From Lachnospiraceae bacterium (GTDB lineage Bacteria > Bacillota > Clostridia > Lachnospirales > Lachnospiraceae): DNA of 8,729 bases. A model generated the notes under the pieces. That model was not told where the DNA came from. It did no database searches and saw only the letters and a program-made list of their open reading frames with translations. The translations under genes were made by a program, and so were the position numbers. Of the stretch, positions 1-7,427 are shown one piece after another (positions within the stretch are counted from its first letter, which is position 1; every line of letters starts with the position of its first letter). The stretch is taken from assembly GCA_017477805.1 (NCBI GenBank), contig JAFUUM010000053.1, positions 1-8,729 on the forward strand. The letters are read 5' to 3'.

Positions 1-686
1 ACGAAAACATAACCGTTATCTGCACTTGCGGATACGGAAGGGATGTTTGCCTCGTCTTCCTCGGAAGAAACGGTATAAGAAGACACGCTAACGGAACCGC
101 CCTCACCTGCTTCGAAGGTGATGGTATACTCTTCGAATTCGATGGTTTCGGTTTCCAGAGTTTCTTCTGTTTCCTCGGTCTCTTCAGTTTCCTCAGTCTC
201 TTCGGTCTCTTCCGTCTCGGCTTCGGTCTCGGTCTCATCGGCCGCTACTTCTTCCTCATCGGTATCATCCGAATCGTCTGCGGTATTCTCATCCTCGGAC
301 TGGTTTTCATCCACGGTCTCCGCAGTAGTTTCATCCTCGGAAATGCTCTCCTCGGATGTTTCTGTCTCGGAAACGTCAGTGGATTCCGTATCTTCTACGG
401 TAGCTTCCGTTTCCACGGATTCGCCTGCGGTCTCTTCGGAAACGATGCTTTCATCGCCGGGTTCGGTAACATCGCTCTCCTCATCCACCGTCCGCTCTTC
501 CTCGACGGTCACCTCGGGCTCTTCAGCGACTTCCTGAGTCTCCTCGACTACGGAAGCTGCAACTTCGTCCAGGTCTCCTGCGAATGCTACGGCGTAATCA
601 CTGTAGAATGTAACGCCCAGCAACGCGATGGTCATGATGAACGCCATGATCCTGGTCTGCAGGTTCTGTCGTCTCCTTCTTTTCAT
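1..686 (-). CDS. Secreted acidic surface protein, N-terminal part (cut by left window edge)
   Basis: This is the first 228 codons of a minus-strand gene; its 3' end lies outside the window. The start at 686 is fixed by AGGAGGG (693-699) six bases upstream and by homology to the next gene. Residues 1-36 form a signal peptide: a basic KRRRR head, a hydrophobic core, and a C-region ending VTFYSDYAVAFA, with likely cleavage after A36. Residues 37 to about 160 are almost entirely Glu, Asp, Thr, Ser and Val. A (Thr-Glu-Glu)n tract follows at about residues 158-177. From about residue 188 a beta-rich segment begins (YTITFEAGEGGSVSV), resembling divergent InlB-type repeats, ending near NGYVF at the window edge. 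The 12 residues VTFYSDYAVAFA are identical in the 2129-residue neighbour, so the two are paralogues at least at the N-terminus. By analogy it should be exported and cell-wall anchored, but the anchor is not visible. The ligand and function are unknown. Confidence 0.88.
   Translation of the reverse strand, partial: MKRRRRQNLQTRIMAFIMTIALLGVTFYSDYAVAFAGDLDEVAASVVEETQEVAEEPEVTVEEERTVDEESDVTEPGDESIVSEETAGESVETEATVEDTESTDVSETETSEESISEDETTAETVDENQSEDENTADDSDDTDEEEVAADETETEAETEETEETEETEETEETEETLETETIEFEEYTITFEAGEGGSVSVSSYTVSSEEDEANIPSVSASADNGYVF
159..218 (-). repeat. 9-bp tandem repeat encoding (Thr-Glu-Glu)n, partial gene
   Basis: Seven Thr codons with Glu-Glu spacers, in the same context as the tract in the large paralogue, just before the first beta-rich repeat domain. 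It degenerates on both sides into Glu/Thr/Asp-rich sequence. Confidence 0.8.
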
Positions 687-692
687 GTCTTT

Positions 693-699
693 CCCTCCT
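693..699 (-). promoter_or_regulatory. Ribosome binding site of the partial surface-protein gene
   Basis: On the minus strand this reads AGGAGGG, six bases before the ATG at 686. It decides the start: an upstream in-frame ATG at 716 has no comparable site. Confidence 0.85.
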
Positions 700-705
700 A
701 AAACT

Positions 706-721
706 CCGTATATCATTTCAT
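706..721 (-). promoter_or_regulatory. 16-bp leader element shared by both surface-protein genes (copy 1)
   Basis: It reads ATGAAATGATATACGG on the minus strand and matches 14 of 16 bases of 7499-7514 in front of the large paralogue. It sits 20 bases from the gene 1 start but 86 bases from the gene 2 start, where extra hairpin-forming sequence intervenes. It could be a leader RNA signal or a relic of the ancestral duplication. Its role is unknown. Confidence 0.4.
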
Positions 722-811
722 GTCGATAAACAGAATCCGACACGGTTTCATTTTATATTTTAGCGAAGGGTCAGCCTTTTGGTTGCACGATTTATGAACA
801 GATTCCTGCAA

Positions 812-842
812 AATTGGTTCTTGACATTTTTGATTTATCTGT
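812..842 (-). promoter_or_regulatory. Conserved upstream element, copy 1 (in front of the partial surface-protein gene)
   Basis: On the plus strand it begins AATTGGTTCTTGAC and ends TTATCTGT. It aligns with 7579-7608 upstream of the large paralogue, with one single-base gap and about 27 of 31 matching positions. It lies roughly 126-156 bp before the start codon at 686. The one-base gap, and an in-frame stop in the other copy, argue against protein coding. A shared regulator site or part of a shared promoter is the simplest reading. I do not recognise the motif. Confidence 0.5.
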
Positions 843-945
843 TCTCTGCAGTATTTTTGCGGTTTTTCTGAAATTTCGTATAAAGAAACCAGAATTACTA
901 AATCAGTTTCTTTTTTATTGTCCGACAATCCATTTTTGAACATGA

Positions 946-977
946 AGATCCCCTCGCAGGCATCTGCGAGGGGATCT
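946..977 (-). terminator. Perfect 14-bp hairpin after the large surface-protein gene (probable terminator, no U-tract)
   Basis: AGATCCCCTCGCAG (946-959) and its exact complement (964-977) enclose a four-base loop. The hairpin lies about 46 bases past the TAA stop at 1024-1026. No run of U follows in either direction, so classical intrinsic termination is not assured. It could instead be a 3' stabilising stem or a processing site in a longer transcript running into gene 1. Confidence 0.5.
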
Positions 978-1023
978 CCTGTAGCCGATATCCGGAGGGT
1001 GGTCCGGTTACGATGTTTCTAAA

Positions 1024-4000
1024 TTATTCCTGATCTTCTCTTCTCTTTTTGGTCATGAGGGCTGCAAGTCCGAGACTGGAGCTTCCCATTACCAGCGCCC
1101 AGAGGACTGCGTTGCTGGTATCGCTGGTCTTCGGGCTCTTTCCTCTGCCTGCGCCGAGGACTTCGCCTTCTACCGGATCGTTCTCGGTGGTTGCCTCGAT
1201 GCCTCTGCTTGCGCCAAGTACGGAGCCGCCTTCCTCTTCGCCTTCGTCCTCATCTTCATCTCTGTAATCCGGTGTGGAGTCAATTCCACCTTCGCCTGCC
1301 GGTGCTGCGATGAAGAGGATGCCGTTGGTGTAGTGGATGTCGTAGTAAGGAGTTATATCGTTTCCGAAGCTGTCGATCAGTCTGACATCTTCTTTTTCAT
1401 CTTCGTATGCGAAGGTGACTGCGTAACTGCCGATCTCGGTTTCGGTCCGTCCTGCGCTTACGTTGTTGATGGTAAGCTCTTCGATCTCTTCGTTATCGGT
1501 ATTCCAGATGTAGCCTTCTACAGAGAGCGGTGAACCGGTGTAGGTGTAGGTCGCGCTGTTGGCTACGAGGTAGAGGTTAAAGCCTTCGCCCTTATTGACG
1601 ATAACGTTGCCCGGCAGGTAGATGATGCTGTAGTTGCTGTTTGCAACTCGATTTCCTTCCGCGTCTTTGATGACTACGCTGGTGTTACCTTCGTTCTCAT
1701 GGACGATGTAGGTTGCGCCGTCTTTGGAGATGGTCAGGTTCTCTTCTACTGCTGCCTCAGCTTCCAGTGTCTGTCCGTCGATGAGGCCTTCTGCGGTGTA
1801 GGCTTTGCCGTCTGCCGTCAGGATATCCTCTGCGGTAACAACCTTGCCGTCATAGTCTTTCACGGCGTCATTGGCCTTTACGGTAAGGGTTGCTACTACG
1901 ATGCGGAGAGTACCGTTCACGGGAGTGATGTCATAGCATCCGGTCACTTCCGGATCTCCTTCCGCTGCGTACGCAACGATGCTGAAGAGCCTCGTGCTGT
2001 CTGCGCCTGTGGAAGCTGTGGTGCTTCCGTGGTAAACCTTGATGCTCTCGATCACATTGTTGCCTTCCGCATTTTCGGATACTTCCTTGATGCTTCCGGT
2101 GATGTTGACCACCAGGTAATCACCCGGCATCAGCTCACCCTCCACTTCGTATTCATCCAGGGTGTGGACTTCGCCGTCGTAAGTGAAATCCTTACTTCCG
2201 GAGGTAACGGTCAACGGGATGGCACTTGTCGTTACCGTCAGGGTGCCGATCACGGTGTCGATGTTGTAATTGCCAGTCTTGGTGTTCTGCTGCAGTTCGT
2301 AGGTAAAGGTGTTGTTGCTGGTTCCCGGCAGCGTCTGGCTTCCGGTCACGTCGTAGATTGCGCCTTCTCCCTCTGCAAAGCCGTCACCTGTCACCGCGAT
2401 CACGGTACCGGTTAATGCTTCGCCGTTGTAAGCTCTTATCAGGGTCGGAGAGGTCAGGGTCACATCTCTCTTTGTGATGATCAGGCTTCCCTTTTCCACC
2501 GTAAGGATGATGCTTGCGGTCTCGGGTGCGGTCTCTCCTTCTTCGATGATCGCGTAATTGACTGCGGAGCCGTCCGCTCTGGTGATGACGGTATTGGTGC
2601 TGACCGTAACAACATTCTCGTAAGTACCTGCATCGATCATGCCGTCCGGAATGGAGATGGTCACGGTACCGCCCTGTACGGTCAGCCCTTCCGGCAGTCC
2701 CTGATAGCCGACTTTCAGGTCATTTGCTGCAAGGTATGCCTGGTAGGTATCCGCCGTAAAGGCGCTTCCGTCGTACTTCTTCTGTGCATCGGGTACTGTG
2801 AATACTACGCTCAACGGAACGATGCGGACGTATCCGTCGATCACACTGAAGGTGACGTTGAAGTTCTGGTTGTTATTCTGGAAGGAGTCTGCGGTAAGGC
2901 TCATATCGGTCTTACCCTTCTCGATCCTTTCCGCTGTTGCCGTGCCGGTCAGGATGAAGTCGTCTTCGGTATAAAGGGCATCGCTGATGCTTACGACATC
3001 GTAGCCGTTTACACTGTGGGCCTGTCCGTCGTAGGTAAAGCTCTTCTGCTTACCCTTGATGACCACGGTGACATCCCGCTTGGTGATCTCCTGGTAACCG
3101 TCGTTCACCTTGAAAGTAACATTTGTGAATGCGGGATTGTTATTGGAGAACATCTCTTTTGTCAGACCCATGTCCGTCTTGCCGAACTCGGTCCGTTCTG
3201 CTGTTGCCGTGCCGTTGAAGGCGATGTCGGCTTCGCTGTACAGGTCGTTATCGATGTCTACCGTATATCCACTGATGGAGTGAGACGCTCCGTCATAAGT
3301 TGCCGTAGCAGTCTCACCATTGATGGTTACGGTGATCGCCGTGGCATTTGCGGTGACTTCCAGGGTTCCGATGCTTTCGGAGATCTGATAGTTACCTGCC
3401 TTTGCACTTGCTCCCGTGAAGTTCAGCTCATAGGTGTTGGAGGATGTTCCAACTTCAGTCTGGGATCCGGTCACGGTAAAGACTGCGCTTTCACCGTTTA
3501 CAAATCCGGAAATCGAGCCGGGTGCCTTCAGTGCGGTTCCATCGTAAGGCTTATTCGCACTTTCGGTTGTCACTGTCAGGGTCGCGGGCTTGATCTCCAG
3601 GCTGCCGTTTGTCACGTGCAGGGTGATCTCGTAGTTTCCTACCGCTCCCTGTTTTACGGTGAACTTGTCGCTCAAATCCAGCGTGTAGGTTCCTGCATCG
3701 GTTTCGGAAAGGGTGGTTCCCTCTGCGATGTTGAGAATGTCCCCTACATTGTATCCTGCGGTGATGGATTTCACTTCGTATCCGATCTCGTGAGGCTGTC
3801 CGTCGTAAGTAACACTGCCGGTATCGCCTTTGATCACGATATCAACCGTTGCCTTCGTGGCTGTCAGGTTTGCGGATCTGTAGATCACTTTGTAGTAACC
3901 ATCGGATGCTCCGGTGATCACTGCATTTGCGGGATACGTCTTGCTGCTGCCAACTTCCAGCTGAGATCCTGTGTAGGAAATACCGGTAAGTGCATGTCCT

Positions 4001-7000
4001 GCTGCCAGGCCTTCCACACTTAACAGGTCCTCTAATCCTTCGCTGACAAGAGCTGTGCCGTCGTAGACTTTGCTCTTGTTCTTGGCTGTAATGGTCAGGT
4101 TCTTCTTGTAATAAACGTATCTGACGTTCTCGCCTTCTCTTACGGTAACGCGGGTTGCGACGCCCTTACCGGATGCATCCACGGTGCGGTTATAGGTGTA
4201 ACCGTTCACGGAAGTCTGGATGGTGTAGATCGTTCCGGGCTTCAACCCTGTTTCGGTAACGTCTTCACGGATGGAATTGCCATCCATATCCACGTAGTGG
4301 ATGATCACGGTACCTGTCTTATAGGGCAGGTAGTAGAAGGTGATCACGTTTTCACCGGCAGTCAGTTCCTGCTCAATGGTGTTCACGATAGGATAATAGC
4401 CGTCGCCGATGCTGATTGCTGCTTCGGTGACGCTTACGGTCGTTCCGGGAACCGTCTTTTCCACGCTGGAGTAAAGACTTTCCGTTCCGTCCTCGGTGCG
4501 GATCACGTACCGTACCTCGTAGGTAATGGTCTGGGGTTTCGTAGAATAAACGAAGGTGATCAGGTTTTCTTCGTATCCCAGCTCAATGGATTTTTCCGTT
4601 TCATCCGGAAGCATGCCGGAGATCTGGATTGCCTTTTCGGTAACGGTAGCACCCAGAAGCAGCGTCTGGTTCATCACGGTCTTCGGGGATGCCAGGTTCG
4701 CCCCGGCTCCATCCACGTACTTCACGGTGTATTCCAGCATCTTCTGATTCCACTTTGCGTAAACGGTGATGTTTTCCGTCAGCGGTTTTGCTTCATCGTA
4801 CTGGTCCGTGCAGGCTGCATCTTCAAACCAGCCTACGAAGGTGTAACCCTGATGGGTTGTTGTCGGGTTATAGGTATCTGCGGTCTCGCCGTAGGTCTTG
4901 GTCTGGCTGTTCAGGATTACATTTTCGCCGGTGAAACCGTCCACGAAAGTAATGGTGCGCTCCGGCAGGATCCACTTGGCGTAGAGGCCGAGGCCAGTAG
5001 GCATCTTCGTGAAGGAATTGGGTGTTCCGCCGCCAAGATCTTCGTACCAGCCTGCAAACTGTGCATCCGCCACCGGCTTATAAGAAGCTGCCGCGGTGCC
5101 GGCATTTGAAATGTAGCCGGAAAGGTCGGCGTTGTACTTCACGTTGTAGCTGACGATCTGGTCGTTGTTGCTGTTGAAGAAGGTCAGCGTGTAGGTCTTT
5201 GCATTGTAGTAGAAGTTTGCGTACATCACATCCGGGGTGGGATTGTTCGCATTGTTTCCGTAAGGTCCCCAGGTGTAATTGAAGTTTTCCGCGTTTTCGG
5301 TCTTACCGAAGGTTGCGCCCGCTTTGGTGTAGCCTTCCATATCTTTGTACTCGGAAGATTCAACCAGGTAATTAAAGTGGGACACATCCGTCTTGAACAG
5401 GCCGTAGGTGATGCCGTTTCGAACCTTTGTCGCCACTCCGGCGCCGGTGTAGTTCTCCAGCCAGAACCGCTGATACTGGGTCTTGGTGGATTTGTTCATG
5501 AACTGGTAAACTCTCTTGTTCTCACCGGGCATCAGGTCAACGCTGACAAACTTCATGTCGTTGTTAACGGTGTAACTCCAGGAATAGTCCTGCCAGGGAT
5601 CGTTGAATTTCTGTTTCCACTCGGCGGAAATGTTGGCACCGTACTTGGCGGTGATGGTTGCGGTACCATAGGAGGTATAAGTGCTGCTCCACCAGCTTCC
5701 TCCCTGTTGATTATTGTTGGTGTCAAACCGTTCTCCATTCCAGGTAATAGTGTATTTATTTCTGCTGTATCTTGCCGTCAGGATCGTTGTTCCATCGGGT
5801 TTTACATAGACGTCTTCACTTCCGTCTTTGTAGGTGAAATGGTTCTTTTCCAGGGACGCGGGGGCGTACTCATCCGCCCACTCGCGATCGATGTACACGT
5901 AAGTTCCTGCGGTGGCAACTGCTTCTACCGTATCCAGGAAGGAATAATTGGTATCGTCTGCATTTTCAATCTGATAAATAACGGTGACGCGGACTTCCGC
6001 GGGCTCCCACTTGGCATACAGGGTGGTGTTTTCCTGCAGGTTCAGGGTCGCCGGTGCTGCCTGATCGTAAGAAGCATCCAGGTACCATCCCTCGAAGGAA
6101 TAGCCGGTCTTCTTGGGAATGATGGCTGTGGAGATCTCCGTTCCGTAAGGAGCGTATACGGAGTCAACGTAGGTTCCGTCTGCCACATCAAAGCTGAGGG
6201 TGTAATTCTTACGAAGGTAGTACACGTTCAGCGTCATGCCTTCATCCGTCAGTTCCCGCACATCTGCGGTCTCGTACTCACCGCCCGTAATGGCGATAAT
6301 GGGAGGTGTTACGGTAGCGCCCTTGGTGGCGTTGATCTCCTGGGAATATACCTGGGTGTAAGCATCACCTTCCAAATCTTTCAAAAGGTAAACTGCGGTG
6401 TAGCTGATATCCGTAGGAACAAATTCCACTTCGAAGGGGGTGATGACGCCGATGGTCACCGGGCCTTCGTCATACTGACTTGCCAGGTTCCCAAGGTCTG
6501 CTTCCGTTACAGTTACTTTGGAAACAGTAGGATAATAGGTCGGAGTATCAGGTACTTCGCCAACCACTGCGCTGTCGGGAGATGCGATCTCAATGGGAAG
6601 TCTGCTTCTCTCGATGCGGATGTTGGTTGCTCCCAGCGGGAAGCGGGTTCCGCCGTATGTGTAGTAGTAGCGCACTTCCACATCGTAGATCCGGATGGGT
6701 TCAAAGGATGCGCTTGCGGTAATGTTATCTGAAATGGCATCGCCGTTTTGGAGCTTTCCGCTTCCTGCGTACCAGCCTTCAAATGTATATCCTGCTTTAA
6801 AAGGTGCCTGAGGGAGGGAGATGGTTTCCTCTTCGACATAAGTCTGCCTTGTGTACTCGCCGCCGTCCACGTAATAGATCACTTCATATTCCGGGATCAC
6901 GACCTCGGTCTCTTCCGTCTCTTCAGTCTCTTCCGTCTCCTCGGTTTCTTCCGTCTCCTCGGTTTCTTCCGTTTCTTCGGTCTCTTCGGTTTCAGCGATC

Positions 7001-7413
7001 ACTGCATCGACCGCCAGCTCTGCTGCTACGGCTTCCGCGACCAGCGCTTCGGATCCTTCTCCCCCGAGAGCACCGACAGCCATAAGCCGAATGGGCTCAG
7101 CATCTTCTTCGGATCCCTCTCCACCCTGCTGTCCTTCTACAGGCTGGTTATCTTCGTCCTGCTGATCAGCTTCTTCCTCATCCTCTTCTGCAGAATCCGG
7201 CTGATCAACATCCTGCTCATCCGTCACAGGCTGTTCCTCTTCCACCTGCTCTGCTGCTCCGGCGGGTTCTTCTTCCTGAACCTGCTGCTCTGAAGCCGGC
7301 AATTCATCGGCAAAGGCCACTGCGTAATCACTGTAGAATGTTACAGCGATCAGGCTGAACGCCATTACAAACGCCAGAACTCTGTTTGTAAGTCTTCTTC
7401 TCCTTTTCTTCAT
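1024..7413 (-). CDS. Giant multidomain cell-wall surface protein (InlB-type, MucBP-like and YDG/MBG-type repeats; sortase anchor)
   Basis: A 2129-residue putative adhesin. The start at 7413 has GGAGGGG seven bases upstream; the reading frame stays open 32 codons further to 7509. Signal peptide 1-35 (KKRRRR, hydrophobic core, VTFYSDYAVAFA). Residues 36-140 are an acidic Glu/Asp/Gln region, and 141-170 a (Thr-Glu-Glu) tract with ten Thr. InlB-type repeats lie at about 176-239 (FEGWY at 211), 402-471 (FEGWY at 440, then YAKW), 741-816 (FAGWY at 786) and 818-890 (FVGWF at 859). MucBP-like modules lie in 240-400 and about 894-1103 (HYVD at 1039). Residues 560-735 are rich in Trp, Tyr and Asn and unassigned. 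Ten YDG-type repeats follow, with their motif Tyr at 1117, 1203, 1290, 1373, 1461, 1547, 1662, 1745, 1854 and 1958. The end has two VLGAxRG motifs, SPKTSD (2093-2098), a hydrophobic segment 2102-2120 and the tail KKRRE. Such domains are known from adhesins. Mucus or host-surface binding is inferred; no catalytic domain is seen. Confidence 0.92.
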   Translation of the reverse strand: MKKRRRRLTNRVLAFVMAFSLIAVTFYSDYAVAFADELPASEQQVQEEEPAGAAEQVEEEQPVTDEQDVDQPDSAEEDEEEADQQDEDNQPVEGQQGGEGSEEDAEPIRLMAVGALGGEGSEALVAEAVAAELAVDAVIAETEETEETEETEETEETEETEETEETEETEVVIPEYEVIYYVDGGEYTRQTYVEEETISLPQAPFKAGYTFEGWYAGSGKLQNGDAISDNITASASFEPIRIYDVEVRYYYTYGGTRFPLGATNIRIERSRLPIEIASPDSAVVGEVPDTPTYYPTVSKVTVTEADLGNLASQYDEGPVTIGVITPFEVEFVPTDISYTAVYLLKDLEGDAYTQVYSQEINATKGATVTPPIIAITGGEYETADVRELTDEGMTLNVYYLRKNYTLSFDVADGTYVDSVYAPYGTEISTAIIPKKTGYSFEGWYLDASYDQAAPATLNLQENTTLYAKWEPAEVRVTVIYQIENADDTNYSFLDTVEAVATAGTYVYIDREWADEYAPASLEKNHFTYKDGSEDVYVKPDGTTILTARYSRNKYTITWNGERFDTNNNQQGGSWWSSTYTSYGTATITAKYGANISAEWKQKFNDPWQDYSWSYTVNNDMKFVSVDLMPGENKRVYQFMNKSTKTQYQRFWLENYTGAGVATKVRNGITYGLFKTDVSHFNYLVESSEYKDMEGYTKAGATFGKTENAENFNYTWGPYGNNANNPTPDVMYANFYYNAKTYTLTFFNSNNDQIVSYNVKYNADLSGYISNAGTAAASYKPVADAQFAGWYEDLGGGTPNSFTKMPTGLGLYAKWILPERTITFVDGFTGENVILNSQTKTYGETADTYNPTTTHQGYTFVGWFEDAACTDQYDEAKPLTENITVYAKWNQKMLEYTVKYVDGAGANLASPKTVMNQTLLLGATVTEKAIQISGMLPDETEKSIELGYEENLITFVYSTKPQTITYEVRYVIRTEDGTESLYSSVEKTVPGTTVSVTEAAISIGDGYYPIVNTIEQELTAGENVITFYYLPYKTGTVIIHYVDMDGNSIREDVTETGLKPGTIYTIQTSVNGYTYNRTVDASGKGVATRVTVREGENVRYVYYKKNLTITAKNKSKVYDGTALVSEGLEDLLSVEGLAAGHALTGISYTGSQLEVGSSKTYPANAVITGASDGYYKVIYRSANLTATKATVDIVIKGDTGSVTYDGQPHEIGYEVKSITAGYNVGDILNIAEGTTLSETDAGTYTLDLSDKFTVKQGAVGNYEITLHVTNGSLEIKPATLTVTTESANKPYDGTALKAPGSISGFVNGESAVFTVTGSQTEVGTSSNTYELNFTGASAKAGNYQISESIGTLEVTANATAITVTINGETATATYDGASHSISGYTVDIDNDLYSEADIAFNGTATAERTEFGKTDMGLTKEMFSNNNPAFTNVTFKVNDGYQEITKRDVTVVIKGKQKSFTYDGQAHSVNGYDVVSISDALYTEDDFILTGTATAERIEKGKTDMSLTADSFQNNNQNFNVTFSVIDGYVRIVPLSVVFTVPDAQKKYDGSAFTADTYQAYLAANDLKVGYQGLPEGLTVQGGTVTISIPDGMIDAGTYENVVTVSTNTVITRADGSAVNYAIIEEGETAPETASIILTVEKGSLIITKRDVTLTSPTLIRAYNGEALTGTVIAVTGDGFAEGEGAIYDVTGSQTLPGTSNNTFTYELQQNTKTGNYNIDTVIGTLTVTTSAIPLTVTSGSKDFTYDGEVHTLDEYEVEGELMPGDYLVVNITGSIKEVSENAEGNNVIESIKVYHGSTTASTGADSTRLFSIVAYAAEGDPEVTGCYDITPVNGTLRIVVATLTVKANDAVKDYDGKVVTAEDILTADGKAYTAEGLIDGQTLEAEAAVEENLTISKDGATYIVHENEGNTSVVIKDAEGNRVANSNYSIIYLPGNVIVNKGEGFNLYLVANSATYTYTGSPLSVEGYIWNTDNEEIEELTINNVSAGRTETEIGSYAVTFAYEDEKEDVRLIDSFGNDITPYYDIHYTNGILFIAAPAGEGGIDSTPDYRDEDEDEGEEEGGSVLGASRGIEATTENDPVEGEVLGAGRGKSPKTSDTSNAVLWALVMGSSSLGLAALMTKKRREDQE
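1120..1137 (-). other. Sequence encoding the non-canonical sortase motif SPKTSD
   Basis: Residues 2093-2098 are SPKTSD, followed by a 19-residue hydrophobic stretch and the basic tail TKKRRE. The layout is that of a cell-wall sorting signal. LPXTG is changed at Leu to Ser and at Gly to Ser. SPKTG and PPKTG are established substrates of Clostridioides difficile class B sortase; the final Ser is a further departure. Confidence 0.7.
2890..3330 (-). repeat. Tandem duplicated YDG-type domains (repeats 4 and 5)
   Basis: The two domains with motif Tyr at residues 1373 and 1461 are 88 residues apart. They share long matching runs, for example GTATAER at 1401-1407 and again at 1490-1496, each followed by xExGKTDMxLT and an Asn-rich NNN segment. 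They are much closer to each other than to other YDG repeats in the protein, which points to an internal duplication. Boundaries are approximate. Confidence 0.65.
6904..6993 (-). repeat. 9-bp tandem repeat encoding (Thr-Glu-Glu)n, large gene
   Basis: Ten Thr codons, each spaced by two Glu codons (residues 141-170). The Glu codons mix GAG and GAA, so the array is not perfectly homogeneous. The 9-base period keeps the frame, so copy-number change would alter stalk length without switching the gene off. Confidence 0.85.
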
Positions 7414-7420
7414 AGATTTT

Positions 7421-7427
7421 CCCCTCC
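7421..7427 (-). promoter_or_regulatory. Ribosome binding site of the large surface-protein gene
   Basis: The minus strand reads GGAGGGG seven bases before the ATG at 7413. This, with the signal-peptide head MKKRRRR right after it, decides the start against the in-frame ATG at 7509. Confidence 0.85.

Larger units (their letters stand above)
687..1023. other. 337-bp intergenic spacer between the two surface-protein genes
   Basis: AT-rich DNA between two co-directional minus-strand genes. From the gene 2 stop toward gene 1 it holds a small imperfect inverted repeat (981-987 with 1005-1011), a perfect 14-bp hairpin (946-977), the upstream element shared with gene 2 (812-842), the 16-bp leader element (706-721) and the gene 1 ribosome site. 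The size and the shared elements suggest that gene 1 has its own promoter and is not simply translated from the gene 2 message. I cannot place the -10 and -35 boxes with confidence. A TATAAA-like string lies at about 748-756 on the minus strand, without a good -35. Confidence 0.6.

Noticed and set aside
118..537. Plus-strand 139-residue Ser/Val-rich open frame
   Set aside because: It is the antisense shadow of the Glu/Thr/Asp-rich stalk of gene 1: reversed Glu and Thr codons read as Ser and Val. No ribosome site or family resemblance is seen.
713..943. Minus-strand 76-residue open frame in the spacer, with AGGGG before its ATG
   Set aside because: The possible ribosome site is the arm of the 14-bp hairpin. 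The frame covers the conserved upstream element, whose second copy has a one-base gap and in-frame stops, so the conservation is not at protein level. No known family is recognised.
1699..6732. Several long plus-strand open frames opposite the large adhesin gene
   Set aside because: They carry no signal, domain or ribosome site, are Cys- and Gly-rich in an unnatural way, and lie opposite a gene with clear domain structure from end to end.
6904..6993. Regular short repeats as a CRISPR array or non-coding satellite
   Set aside because: The period is 9 bases with no spacers, and the tract is in frame as Thr-Glu-Glu within a clear gene.
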